Shown: positions 37,032-46,588 of the stretch, in pieces | Position numbering within the stretch: position 1 is the stretch's first letter | Layout: every line of letters starts with the position of its first letter | Source of the DNA: Halomonas llamarensis | GTDB lineage: Bacteria; Pseudomonadota; Gammaproteobacteria; Pseudomonadales; Halomonadaceae | Assembly: GCF_023555005.1 (NCBI RefSeq) | Contig: NZ_JAMJPJ010000010.1 | Coordinates: forward strand, 37,578 to 101,577 | DNA: 64,000 nt | Direction: 5' to 3' | The notes under the pieces: model-generated | The model's input: the letters and a program-made list of their open reading frames with translations, nothing else | Told to the model about the DNA's origin: nothing | Databases searched by the model: none | Translations under genes and position numbers: made by a program

Positions 37032-37102
37032 ACTTGCCGATGTAGGCGACCCGGGGGCGGGGTGATAGGCTGGCAAGCAAGATAGCCAATGACAGGAAGG
37101 GC

Positions 37103-38284
37103 ATGATGAGCGACGCGGAGCGACTGTTAGCAAGGCTGGTGGCGTTTGATACCACCTCGAGCGAATCCAACCTGGCGCTGGTCCGCTATGTGGAAGACTA
37201 TTTAGCTTCCCATGGTGTGGAAGCCGAGCGGGTGATGAGCCCGTGTGGCCATAAAGCCAATTTGATTGCCCGTATCGGCCCCGATGCGCTGGGTGGCGTC
37301 ATGCTTTCCGGGCATACGGATGTGGTCCCGGTGGCGGGTCAGCCCTGGTCGAGCGACCCTTTCACCCTGCGCAATGGCGGCGATGGTCGGTTATACGGGC
37401 GCGGTACCTGCGACATGAAAGGTTTTCTGGCCTGCGCCCTGGCCAAAGTGCCCGAGTGGGTGAACGCGCCACTCAAGCAACCTGTTTATCTGGGGTTTTC
37501 CTACGATGAAGAAGTCGGCTGTGTGGGCGCGCCGGATCTGATTCGGCGATTCTACGAGCATTACTCGACCACCGCGCATGTGATTGTCGGCGAGCCGACC
37601 AGCATGCAGCCGGCCGTGGCGCAAAAGGGCGCGACGAACCTACGCACCACCGTCACCGGGCGCGAGGCCCACAGCAGCCAGGTCAACCAGGGCACCTCGG
37701 CAATTCATGTAGCAGCACGGCTGGTGACCTTCATCGAGGACACCATGGCGGCGTTGGTAGAAGAGGGCCGTGTCGATGAGGCCTTCAACGTGCCCCATAC
37801 CAGCCTGCACGTCGGCAAAATCAAAGGCGGCACGGCGATCAATATCATGGCGCGGGAGTGCCAGTTTGAGTGGGAGATTCGCCACCTGCCGACCGATACG
37901 TTCGACGAGATATATACGCGTTTTGAAGCGTTTTGTGCCCAGCTAAGCGCTGAACTTAAGGCCAGAGGCAAGCACGTTGAGATCACGACCGAGGCGCTTA
38001 ACGTGACAGTGCCGGGACTGGCGGATCGTGATAATGACCGAGTCCTACGCTTGGCGAAAGATCATTTGCCAGCAGGATGCTGTGACCACGCGGTGGCCTA
38101 TGCGACCGAGGCCGGGCAGTTTCAGGGGCAGGGGTTGCAGACGATCATTCTGGGGCCAGGCTGTATTGCCCAGGCGCATCAACCGGATGAGTATATCGAT
38201 AAAAACGAGCTTGAGGCGTGCGAGGCCTTTATGTCACGGATGGGCAAGGCGTTGGAACAGCCGTTTGACGCGCGGGAATCGTAG
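37103..38284 (+). CDS. argE: Acetylornithine deacetylase ArgE (M20 family)
   Basis: This 393-residue zinc peptidase-family enzyme removes the acetyl group from N-acetylornithine. Metal-binding motifs are visible: SGHTDVVPV, YGRGTCDMKG and SYDEEVGCVG. AGGAAGG precedes two adjacent ATG codons (37103 and 37106); either may be used. Related M20 enzymes act on other acyl amino acids, so the exact substrate is likely but not certain. A terminator downstream serves the convergent gene. Confidence 0.87.
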   Translation: MMSDAERLLARLVAFDTTSSESNLALVRYVEDYLASHGVEAERVMSPCGHKANLIARIGPDALGGVMLSGHTDVVPVAGQPWSSDPFTLRNGGDGRLYGRGTCDMKGFLACALAKVPEWVNAPLKQPVYLGFSYDEEVGCVGAPDLIRRFYEHYSTTAHVIVGEPTSMQPAVAQKGATNLRTTVTGREAHSSQVNQGTSAIHVAARLVTFIEDTMAALVEEGRVDEAFNVPHTSLHVGKIKGGTAINIMARECQFEWEIRHLPTDTFDEIYTRFEAFCAQLSAELKARGKHVEITTEALNVTVPGLADRDNDRVLRLAKDHLPAGCCDHAVAYATEAGQFQGQGLQTIILGPGCIAQAHQPDEYIDKNELEACEAFMSRMGKALEQPFDARES

Positions 38285-38312
38285 AGGTAAGTAAAGAGGT
38301 AAGCAGTAGACA

Positions 38313-38344
38313 AACAAAAACCCCACGCGCATAAGCGAGTGGGG
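38313..38344 (-). terminator. Terminator downstream of the gene at 38388-38699
   Basis: CCCCAC and GTGGGG, plus CGC/GCG around an ATAA loop, form a stem (38321-38344). On the minus strand a T-rich tract follows, so it ends the minus-strand gene and may also slow transcription from argE. Confidence 0.7.
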
Positions 38345-38387
38345 CGTCTAGCGGTACAGCTTTAATGAAACGTCGAAGGGGAGCGTG

Positions 38388-38699
38388 CTACGACGATTGG
38401 TGCTCTTCATACAGTTCGGCTTTCGCATGGCGCATAACATCTTCACAGGCTTGCTGATGGGCCAGCTGCGTGAGCAACCGCTGAGTCAATTCAAACCCTT
38501 TTCCCAAGCAAGTATCCACTTCATCACGGCTAACAATCGGGGAAACGTCATAGTTGATTTTCAACGTTCTGCCGCCGCCTTCTAGCCGGTCGGCAATATC
38601 TCTTAGCCGCCACGCGATTCGCTCTTTCCAGCTTGATGATTCTTCTGCGGCTTCGTTTACGCTAAACGTGCACTGCCATTGCGGTTTGTAGACCTTCAT
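38388..38699 (-). CDS. Hypothetical protein
   Basis: This 103-residue protein begins MKVYKPQWQCTFSVNEAAEE and is followed by a basic helical part (WKERIAWRLRDIADRLEGGG) and a second helical part. I do not recognise it. I use the ATG at 38699; upstream starts to 38798 lie in AT-rich sequence without a ribosome site. A clear terminator follows, which supports expression. Confidence 0.6.
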   Translation of the reverse strand: MKVYKPQWQCTFSVNEAAEESSSWKERIAWRLRDIADRLEGGGRTLKINYDVSPIVSRDEVDTCLGKGFELTQRLLTQLAHQQACEDVMRHAKAELYEEHQSS

Positions 38700-38898
38700 G
38701 GGAGAACCTCTGCTATTTGTTTTGGAAAGAATGATCGATCGTGATGCGTACTCCGTGAGAAAAAACATGCTGCATTGATAGTGTACCGAAATTGGCACCT
38801 AAGCTAAACAAATCATACGAGACGCCAACGGGGAGGATCGATTAGCCTAGACGATTGTCGCCCCAGCGTTTGGGCACGACGGTAATTGGGGGGCGGTA

Positions 38899-41800
38899 AT
38901 GCCGATTAAAATGCGCGATTTAGCACAAGAAAGCTTACTCCTGTTAGCGGCAGTGTCATTGCTGTGCTTAGGGGCTGCTGGGTTGACGTTGAATCTTTGG
39001 GAGCGCCATTACGCGCTGGTCGCCAATGTGCTCGTTCCTGATGCGGCGCTTAGCGCGATGCTCTTTGGCGCAGGGCTTTTGGCCTCAATGCAGGGGTGGC
39101 GCTGGGTGCGTTGTGGCGTCATGTCCATGCTCCTTTTGCTGCTGTTGTATACCTTAGTGCACAACGTGGTGGCCGGGGGGGTCACCTCATCGTGGATTAC
39201 CCAAGGGCGGCGTATGGCATCGCTCTCGACCTTAGCCATGTTGCCCGCAGCGGTGAGTTTGCTCTTAGGGTTAACCACACGTTGGCACCAACGGCTATGG
39301 CGGCTTTCCGGTGTTTTGCTATGGATATTCGGCTTACTGGCATTGAGTGTTTTATCAAGCCTTTGGCTGCAAGCTGCATTGCGCGTGGATATGTTGGCGA
39401 CGTCGTCACCGTTTGTCGTTGTCTTCTTCGCTTTTTTGCTGGGGATGGCAATGCTGCTCGCAAGCCAACGTGAAAGCGAAAAAGCGCTTAATCTTGGCTC
39501 ACTGACAATGGCAGCGTGTGTGGGCGGCGTGGCGCTGAGCAGTTTGGCGTGGCTGGTGCTCAGCCAGCAACAGCATGCCAATACGCAGCAGCGAGCGAGC
39601 TATTTGCTGGACAATATTCAGCTCAACGTTGAGCAGGTAGTGGAAGCCAAATCGCGCTTAATGGAGCGAATGGCCGCGCGGCTGGAGGCTGCCGAAACGC
39701 AATTTGACCCAGTCGTCATGGCACAAGATGCACACAACTACCTGCGCGATACGCCCAGCATTGAAGTCATGACGTTATTGAGTGCCACCACCCAGCAACA
39801 AGAGTGGACGTTTGAGCGCTCGCCTGCGCAAACGCGCTGGCTGGAAGCGCAGTTAAGCCGTGATGCGATCAAGGCATGGTTGAATGTGCCGTTTGAGCAG
39901 CCGCAGCTGTTACTGCCGGATGCAAACCGCCCGGCCGCTGCGTTACTGCTGATCCATTTACCCGACCACAACCAACAATTGGTCACGGTATTCGACCTTG
40001 AGACCTTGCTGCAGAGCGAGCTGAGCTTGGAGCTGGGGCCTTTCCATGTCGGTGTTATCCGCCAAGATGAAAGCCTATTTTTTCTACCCTCGTCTGACAT
40101 GGCAAACGACACCGACAGTGCCCTCTACTATCCGCTGGCGTCTCAAACGGTGGCGTTGCCGGGAGGCAACAATTTAGCGCTAGAGGCATACCCTGGGAGC
40201 CACCATAACTGGCAAGCGGCCACTTTTGTACCGATGGGGATCACCTTTGGCGGATTGACACTAAGTTGGCTATTGGCGTTCAGCCTTGGGGCGGTGAGCT
40301 TGACCTCAGCGCGCAGCCGGGAACTGGCCGAAGCACGCCAGATGCTTGAGGATCAACAGCGCACGCAACGTATGATTGCCCAAGATGCCCCGCTGGAGAG
40401 TATTTTGGAGACGATTTGTCAGATGTTGGAGCGGCAGCTGCCGGGGGCTATCTGCTCGGTCATGCTCGCTGACGCTGAGAAAACCCACTTGCACTTGGCC
40501 GCGGGCGCACGTTTACCGGCTTCTTATCGCAAGGCGATGACGTCCATTCATATCGGCATCGACTCTGGGGCGTGTGGCAGCGCCGCCTTTCTCCAAGAGC
40601 TTGTCGTTTGTGCCGATATTGCGAACGACGATCGCTGGCAAGGCTATCAAAATATCGCGTTGAAAAATGGCCTAAGCGCCTGCTGGTCGTCCCCGGTGCT
40701 TGGCAGCAATGGCCAGCTTTTGGGCACGTTTGCCATCTATTACTTAAGCGTTGCCGAACCGGATAAGACTCACCAAGTGCTCATCGAGAAAGCTGCCGGA
40801 CTGGTGGCGTTGGTCGTCGAGCGGGCACAGGTGCGACGCTCGTTACAGGAGAGCGAGCAGCGCTACCGTTCGTTGGTCGTGCATAACCCCGATGCGGTGT
40901 TTTCACTCGATTTAGACGGGCGCTTTGTCAGTGCCAATGCGACCTGCGGCGCCATTACCGGCTATACCCCCGACGATATGCTGGGTCGCTCTTTTGTCGA
41001 TTTTATTCAGCCCGATGATATCGAGCGGCTGATGCTTATCTTTAATGATGCCAAGCAAGGGCATATTGAACGTCACGAGTTAATGTTGCATGACCGCGAC
41101 GGCCAAGCCCATGTGATTGCCATGATCAATACGCCGATCATCGTCAATGGTGAGATCGAGGGGATTTATGGTATTGGCCAAGACGTGACGGCGAGTCGAC
41201 GTCAGCAAACGCGGCTACGCACGCTAGAACGAAGTGTGGAGGCAAGCGTCAACGGTATTGTCATTGCCGATGCCATGCAGCCAGACCAGCCGATTATTTA
41301 TGCCAACAGTGCTTTCAGCCACATGACCGGCTACACCCAAGACGAGATTATTGGCCGTAACTGCCGGTTTCTACAGGGAGAAGAAAGCGACCCCAAGGTT
41401 GTATCGCGTATCCAAACACACGTAAAAGCCCAACGCGATATTCACGTCACGCTGTGTAATTACCGTAAAGATGGCACGCTTTTCTGGAACGATTTGTACA
41501 TTGCGCCGGTGCGCGATGATGCGGGGCACGTTACCCACTTTGTCGGGGTGCAGCATGATATTACCGAGCATAAAGCGTTTGAAGCACGCTTGGCCTATCA
41601 AGCCTCTCACGACGCCCTGACGCACCTGCCCAACCGTTCGTTGTTCGAAGAGCGCTTGCTGGCCGAGTTCACTGCTTCTCAGCGTCGCGGAAAACAGGTT
41701 GTTGTGCTGTTCGTGGATCTGGATGATTTCAAGCCGATTAACGATAATTTAGGCCACGCGGTCGGTGATCTGTTGTTGGTCGAAGTGGCTCAGCGCCTTC

Positions 41801-42915
41801 TTTCGGCGGTGCGGCCACAAGATACCGTGGCGAGACTAGGCGGCGATGAGTTTGTTATCCTACAGACCCGTATTGGCGATGACACCGATGTCATGGGCGT
41901 TGTCGAACGTATGTTGCCGTCACTGGCACAGCCGTACAGCGTTGATGGTCAGGAGCTTTATCTCACCGCGAGCATTGGCATTGCCATGAGTCAGCCCGGC
42001 ACGCTACATCCGCAAGCGTTGATTCAGCAGGCCGATATGGCGATGTATCAAGCCAAGCAGCAGGGGCGTAACGCGTACCATTGGTTCAATCATACACTCA
42101 CTGATAGCGTTAGCGAGCGCATGGTGCTGCGCAATGACCTGCAAGAAGCGATCGACCACGACGCTTTTGAACTCTACTACCAGCCGCTGATCAACCGCGA
42201 CGGTAGGCTCTCCGGAGTGGAAGCGCTGTTGCGCTGGCCGCATCCAGAAAAGGGCTTTATTTCCCCGGCGCGCTTTATTCCGCTGGCGGAAGCGACGGGG
42301 CAGATTATGCCCATTAGCGAGTGGGTGCTGATGCGAGCCTGTCGCGATATGCAAGCGCTTTCTGATCAAGGCTATGGCGCGGTGAAAATCGCGGTCAATG
42401 TATCGCCGCTGCAGTTTCACCGCACGAGCTTCTTGGCCACGTTGCGCGCGACCTTGGATGCCACCGGCTTACCCGCTGAGCAGTTAGAGCTTGAGTTGAC
42501 CGAAGGCATTTTGCTGGATAACACCGAGGCCGCCATTGATACACTGCACGCGCTACGTAGTATGCATATCCCCGTGGCGATTGATGATTTTGGCACCGGT
42601 TTTTCTAGCCTCAGCTACCTGAAAAACTTACCCATTAGCACGGTGAAAATCGACCGTAGCTTTATCAAAGAATTGCCCCATAGCGAGGATGACGCGGCGA
42701 TCGTGCAAGGGATTATTTCCATGGCGCACCACCTGGGGTTAAACGTCGTGGCCGAAGGCATCGAAACGCCGCCGCAGCATGTGCGTTTGCTGGATTATCA
42801 ATGCGATACGTTTCAAGGCTTTGGCTTGGCCAAACCCATGCCGCTGGACAAGCTAAAACGCTTTTTGCAGGACTTGAAGCACGCGCCAATCACGCCAGAC
42901 ATACAGGTTCCGTGA
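38899..42915 (+). CDS. GAF-PAS-LOV-GGDEF-EAL cyclic di-GMP enzyme, candidate blue-light sensor
   Basis: This 1338-residue membrane protein has about seven to eight membrane helices (1-235), a presumed periplasmic segment (240-455), a further helix, a GAF domain (about 496-640), a PAS domain (about 651-765) and a second PAS of LOV type (about 775-890). That domain has the LOV signature GRNCRFLQG with the flavin-adduct Cys822, then NYRKDGTLFWN and the flavin-contact Gln in FVGVQHDIT. The GGDEF domain has an intact ARLGGDEF (near 981) with an RxxD site (RPQD), and the EAL domain an intact VEALLRW (near 1109), so both halves may be active. The next gene overlaps its stop. Confidence 0.9.
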   Translation: MPIKMRDLAQESLLLLAAVSLLCLGAAGLTLNLWERHYALVANVLVPDAALSAMLFGAGLLASMQGWRWVRCGVMSMLLLLLLYTLVHNVVAGGVTSSWITQGRRMASLSTLAMLPAAVSLLLGLTTRWHQRLWRLSGVLLWIFGLLALSVLSSLWLQAALRVDMLATSSPFVVVFFAFLLGMAMLLASQRESEKALNLGSLTMAACVGGVALSSLAWLVLSQQQHANTQQRASYLLDNIQLNVEQVVEAKSRLMERMAARLEAAETQFDPVVMAQDAHNYLRDTPSIEVMTLLSATTQQQEWTFERSPAQTRWLEAQLSRDAIKAWLNVPFEQPQLLLPDANRPAAALLLIHLPDHNQQLVTVFDLETLLQSELSLELGPFHVGVIRQDESLFFLPSSDMANDTDSALYYPLASQTVALPGGNNLALEAYPGSHHNWQAATFVPMGITFGGLTLSWLLAFSLGAVSLTSARSRELAEARQMLEDQQRTQRMIAQDAPLESILETICQMLERQLPGAICSVMLADAEKTHLHLAAGARLPASYRKAMTSIHIGIDSGACGSAAFLQELVVCADIANDDRWQGYQNIALKNGLSACWSSPVLGSNGQLLGTFAIYYLSVAEPDKTHQVLIEKAAGLVALVVERAQVRRSLQESEQRYRSLVVHNPDAVFSLDLDGRFVSANATCGAITGYTPDDMLGRSFVDFIQPDDIERLMLIFNDAKQGHIERHELMLHDRDGQAHVIAMINTPIIVNGEIEGIYGIGQDVTASRRQQTRLRTLERSVEASVNGIVIADAMQPDQPIIYANSAFSHMTGYTQDEIIGRNCRFLQGEESDPKVVSRIQTHVKAQRDIHVTLCNYRKDGTLFWNDLYIAPVRDDAGHVTHFVGVQHDITEHKAFEARLAYQASHDALTHLPNRSLFEERLLAEFTASQRRGKQVVVLFVDLDDFKPINDNLGHAVGDLLLVEVAQRLLSAVRPQDTVARLGGDEFVILQTRIGDDTDVMGVVERMLPSLAQPYSVDGQELYLTASIGIAMSQPGTLHPQALIQQADMAMYQAKQQGRNAYHWFNHTLTDSVSERMVLRNDLQEAIDHDAFELYYQPLINRDGRLSGVEALLRWPHPEKGFISPARFIPLAEATGQIMPISEWVLMRACRDMQALSDQGYGAVKIAVNVSPLQFHRTSFLATLRATLDATGLPAEQLELELTEGILLDNTEAAIDTLHALRSMHIPVAIDDFGTGFSSLSYLKNLPISTVKIDRSFIKELPHSEDDAAIVQGIISMAHHLGLNVVAEGIETPPQHVRLLDYQCDTFQGFGLAKPMPLDKLKRFLQDLKHAPITPDIQVP

Positions 42916-43238
42916 CCGTGACAGGAGCAAAGCAAACGTGGTACCTGTATTTATTGCAGTGCCAGCGCGGCACATATGTGGGCATTACCAACGATCTCGC
43001 CAAGCGTTATCGTGCCCACTGCGAGGGCAAAGGCGCGCGTTATACCCGCGCCAATCCACCCCAAGCGTTACTCGGTGCGCAGCCGTTTGCCGACCGCGCC
43101 GCGGCGAGCCGCGCTGAATATGCGCTGAAACAAAAACGCCCGGAGCAAAAACGCCACTGGGCCGCCGAATGGCGCTACCCCGATTTTCTCGATTGTGAGG
43201 TGATAAAAGACGGTCATGCTGACGTTTCACAGCGATAA
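42912..43238 (+). CDS. GIY-YIG nuclease-family protein
   Basis: This 108-residue protein has the GIY-YIG core (WYLYLLQCQRGTYVGITNDL) and the downstream RYTRANPP and ADRAAASRAEYALK segments, so it fits the small YhbQ/UPF0213 group. The start is the GTG at 42912, which overlaps the stop of the preceding gene as GTGA; a second GTG at 42918 is possible. Its end overlaps the deacetylase gene by 23 nt. Confidence 0.82.
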   Translation: MTVTGAKQTWYLYLLQCQRGTYVGITNDLAKRYRAHCEGKGARYTRANPPQALLGAQPFADRAAASRAEYALKQKRPEQKRHWAAEWRYPDFLDCEVIKDGHADVSQR

Positions 43239-44256
43239 GACAAGCTTGCGAGAGGCGAAAACCGAGCTTCACGATGGGGCGCTGGTCTCGCCGTTTGAAA
43301 GCCCCGAGCGGGTGGCGTTGATTCTTGCCCACCTTAAGCAAGCGCAACTAGGAGAGATTCGCGCGCCGCGCGCTTACGGGCTGGCACCGGTGCTTGCCAT
43401 CCACGATAAGGGCTATGTGGATTTTCTCGAAAGCTGCTGGCAGCGCTGGCAAGCAGCGGGTCACGCGGGCGAAGCGATGGCCAATATCTGGCCTGCTCGT
43501 ACGCTGCGCAGTGATCGCATCCCTGAGGCGGTTAGCGGGCAGCTGGGCTACTATGCGCTAGCGGCAGAAACCTCGATCACGCAAGGCACGTTTGACGCCG
43601 CCATGGCGAGCAAAGACGTGGCGCTGGCCGCTGTCTCGCATACGCTTTCAAGCGGCGAGCCGAGCTTTGGCCTCTGCCGCCCGCCGGGTCATCACGCGGC
43701 GCGGGATCAGTTCGGCGGCTACTGCTTTTTCAACAACGCGGCCATTGCTGCGCAGTACGCGCGAGACGCTGGCAAAACGCGCGTAGCGATTCTGGATGTT
43801 GATTTCCACCACGGTAACGGCACCCAACAGATTTTTTATGACCGTGAAGACGTCCTGTTTGCGTCGATTCACGGCGATCCGTCCGTGACGTTTCCGTATT
43901 ACGCGGGCTATGCTGATGAGATAGGCGACGGCCCTGGCACTGGTTTTACCGTAAATTATCCACTGCCGCCGGGTACCGATGTGCCCACGTGGCTGGCAAC
44001 GCTTGATCAAGCGATGGCGCGACTCCAAGCGTTTGACCCCGAGCTTTTAGTGGTGTCGCTAGGGGTGGATATTTTCGAGGGCGATCCGATTAGCGCTTTC
44101 ACCTTCAAAAGTGAGGATTTTGTGACGCTCGGCGAGCGCCTTGCGCAGCTAAAACGACCCACGACGTTCTTGATGGAAGGCGGCTATGCGGTTGAAGATA
44201 TCGGCGTCAACGTAGTAAACGTACTGCGCGGTTTTGACAGCGAGAACCTTGGCTAG
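43216..44256 (+). CDS. Histone-deacetylase-family amidohydrolase
   Basis: This 346-residue zinc amidohydrolase has the class II deacetylase motifs: RPPGHHA, the metal ligands in ILDVDFHHGNGTQQIF and SLGVDIFEGDPIS, and EGGYAVEDIG near the end. Bacterial members often deacetylate acetylpolyamines; speA in the same window makes that plausible but unproven. It overlaps the GIY-YIG gene by 23 nt. Confidence 0.87.
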   Translation: MLTFHSDKTSLREAKTELHDGALVSPFESPERVALILAHLKQAQLGEIRAPRAYGLAPVLAIHDKGYVDFLESCWQRWQAAGHAGEAMANIWPARTLRSDRIPEAVSGQLGYYALAAETSITQGTFDAAMASKDVALAAVSHTLSSGEPSFGLCRPPGHHAARDQFGGYCFFNNAAIAAQYARDAGKTRVAILDVDFHHGNGTQQIFYDREDVLFASIHGDPSVTFPYYAGYADEIGDGPGTGFTVNYPLPPGTDVPTWLATLDQAMARLQAFDPELLVVSLGVDIFEGDPISAFTFKSEDFVTLGERLAQLKRPTTFLMEGGYAVEDIGVNVVNVLRGFDSENLG

Positions 44257-44325
44257 CATTGCAGCAGATGACTTTTGCGCTAAATTCGGGCAGGCTGGCC
44301 CCCTTATCACTTTAGGGAGAGACAG

Positions 44326-44643
44326 GTGGCAGTTTATGGCGGCATACAGGCGCGTGAGCTGGGGTACTGGCTGGACGCGTTAATCAACGCAGCCTATGAT
44401 CGACGCTGCCCGCTTTCGAGTGTGCATGGCGGCTTTGCGCGTGCGCGTACCGCCCGACAAGATCTTCTGGATATGGCAAGCCGCTACCGCAGCAACCAGC
44501 AAAGCGCGGACGCCACCGCCGCCGCCCTTGGCCGCTGGTGCCAGCTCTATCTGACCGAAGATGAGTGGTATCAGCTGACCGGCGCACGCCTGAGCAAAAG
44601 CGACACGCCGACGGACTGGTTGCTCCGCCATCACGCTGGCTGA
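44326..44643 (+). CDS. Hypothetical protein
   Basis: This 105-residue protein, starting at a GTG with GGGAGAG upstream, contains QARELGYWLDALINAA and GRWCQLYLTEDEWYQLTG. It is soluble and mostly helical. I do not recognise a family. It lies between the deacetylase gene and ectD, with 110 bp before the latter. Confidence 0.6.
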   Translation: MAVYGGIQARELGYWLDALINAAYDRRCPLSSVHGGFARARTARQDLLDMASRYRSNQQSADATAAALGRWCQLYLTEDEWYQLTGARLSKSDTPTDWLLRHHAG

Positions 44644-44755
44644 TACGTTGCAGTATGGGGTTTTTCGTCTACCCTAGTGCTCGCAGTTATAACCGTTCGA
44701 AGTCACATTGATTGACGTTTAATCATGCCTTTTCGTTTTACAAGGAGTTGATTAG

Positions 44756-45733
44756 ATGGCATTCAGAAACATTCCTTTTCGTACGACCACCCAGAAACGG
44801 TACAGCGAAATCACCGATCTGCCCTCAGCGCAGCGTGCGTCGGTGCAGGATATCTACCCATCACGTCTGCGCTCAGCGCCGGATGCACTCTGGCAGCCAC
44901 GCCAAGATGCCGTGGTCAAGGGTCGCGAACTTGATGGGCCGCTCTCTCAAGCGCAACTCGACGAGTTTGAGCGTCAGGGTTTTCTGTTCATTCCCAACCT
45001 GATGAGCGGTGAAGAGCTCGATGAGCTGCGCCAAGAGATGAAGGCGCTGCTGGAGCACGACGATTTTCGTGGGCGCGATTTCAGCGTCACCGAGCCGGAA
45101 AGTCAGGAAATTCGCTCGCTGTTTGCCGTGCATTTTCTTTCTCAGCGCCTTGGTGAACTAGCGAAAGACGCGCGATTAGCAGGGGCCGCCCGGCAAATTA
45201 TCGGCGCCGACCCTTATATCCATCAGTCGCGTATCAACTATAAGCCAGGCTTTGCCGGTAAAGGGTTCAACTGGCACTCCGATTTTGAGACATGGCACGC
45301 CGAAGACGGTATGCCGCGTATGCACGCGGTCAGCGCCTCGCTGATTCTGACCGACAACCACGAGTTTAACGGTCCGCTGATGCTGATCCCCGGCTCGCAC
45401 AAGGCATTCGTGCCTTGCTTGGGCGAAACCCCGACGGATAACCACAAACGCTCGCTAAAAGCTCAGCAGGTGGGTGTGCCTGGCCCCCAAGCGCTAACCG
45501 AGCTGGTCAACGAGCACGGTATCGAGGCACCGAAAGGCAAGGCCGGGGGGCTTTTACTGTTTGATTGCAACGTGTTGCATGCGTCTAACGCCAACCTTTC
45601 ACCGGACCCGCGCAGCAATGTGTTTTTTGTCTATAATCGTCCGGATAACCGCTGCCAAGCGCCATTTGCGGCCCCCAAGCGCCGTCCCGGCTTTTTGGCG
45701 CATCAGCCCGGCGAGCAGTGGACGCCCAAATAA
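44756..45733 (+). CDS. ectD: Ectoine hydroxylase EctD
   Basis: EctD hydroxylates the compatible solute ectoine to 5-hydroxyectoine using Fe(II), 2-oxoglutarate and oxygen. The 325 residues match the EctD signature FNWHSDFETWHAEDGMP, which carries the iron ligands His and Asp, and the C-terminal ligand His in NVLHASNANLSP. AAGGAG precedes the ATG. ectABC is not in the window; a separate ectD is usual in Halomonas. This gene is the best lifestyle marker of the window. Confidence 0.95.
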   Translation: MAFRNIPFRTTTQKRYSEITDLPSAQRASVQDIYPSRLRSAPDALWQPRQDAVVKGRELDGPLSQAQLDEFERQGFLFIPNLMSGEELDELRQEMKALLEHDDFRGRDFSVTEPESQEIRSLFAVHFLSQRLGELAKDARLAGAARQIIGADPYIHQSRINYKPGFAGKGFNWHSDFETWHAEDGMPRMHAVSASLILTDNHEFNGPLMLIPGSHKAFVPCLGETPTDNHKRSLKAQQVGVPGPQALTELVNEHGIEAPKGKAGGLLLFDCNVLHASNANLSPDPRSNVFFVYNRPDNRCQAPFAAPKRRPGFLAHQPGEQWTPK

Positions 45734-45840
45734 ACGAGCGCTCAGCCGAAAACAGGGGGTAGCACTGTTGCCATGGTGGGGTAGACTATTGTGTTTGTCG
45801 TGACACGTCGGCACCCATCCGGAGAAGGAGACTACCCGCC

Positions 45841-46506
45841 ATGCGCTTTGTTCCACACTTTACCGATGGCCAGGCGTTTCCCCAGCCGCTGGGCAAAATC
45901 GTCTGCATCGGCCGCAACTACGCCGACCATGCCAAAGAGCTGGACAACCCTGTGCCCACCGAGCCGCTTTTGTTTATCAAGCCGGCCACTAGCGCGGTGG
46001 ACCTTAGCCAGCCGCTAAATCCGCCGTTTTCTCGCGGGGAGGTCCACTATGAGATCGAATTGGCGCTGCTGGTAGGAAAGACGCTGACCGACGCCACCCA
46101 AGACGAAGCCGAGCGCGCTATCGTCGGCATTGGCCTTGCCATGGATTTGACCCTGCGCGATGTGCAAACCCAGCTGAAAGAGAAGGGGCACCCGTGGGAG
46201 GTTGCCAAAGGCTTCGATGGCGCCTGCCCGTTATCCGCATTTTTGCCGCTCACCCGCGTACCTAACTGGAACGCGCTAGCGTTCACACTGGACATTAACG
46301 GTGAAGAGCGCCAACGCGGGGAGGGGGCGGATATGATTTTCCCGGTACCGACGTTGGTGGCGGAAATGAGTCGCCACTTTACGCTCGAACCCGGTGACGT
46401 GATCTTAACCGGCACTCCGGTCGGCGTCGGCGAGCTACCCCGTGGCGCGGCGCTCAAGATGACGCTCACCGGCGGGCTGGAAGTCACAAGCAGCGTGGTT
46501 GATTAA
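45841..46506 (+). CDS. Fumarylacetoacetate hydrolase-family protein
   Basis: This 221-residue protein has the FAH-family core IVCIGRNYADHAKEL and metal ligands in VHYEIELALLVGK and AMDLTLRDVQ. It resembles YcgM/FAHD-type acylpyruvase or oxaloacetate decarboxylase enzymes. AAGGAG lies upstream of the ATG at a somewhat long distance. The exact substrate cannot be told. Confidence 0.83.
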   Translation: MRFVPHFTDGQAFPQPLGKIVCIGRNYADHAKELDNPVPTEPLLFIKPATSAVDLSQPLNPPFSRGEVHYEIELALLVGKTLTDATQDEAERAIVGIGLAMDLTLRDVQTQLKEKGHPWEVAKGFDGACPLSAFLPLTRVPNWNALAFTLDINGEERQRGEGADMIFPVPTLVAEMSRHFTLEPGDVILTGTPVGVGELPRGAALKMTLTGGLEVTSSVVD

Positions 46507-46588
46507 GGCGAATGTAAAAGCCAATATTCGAGGCTGCGATCCAGACCCGCTATTCGAGAATGTGACTCAAGATCGTTATTCAAGCCCG

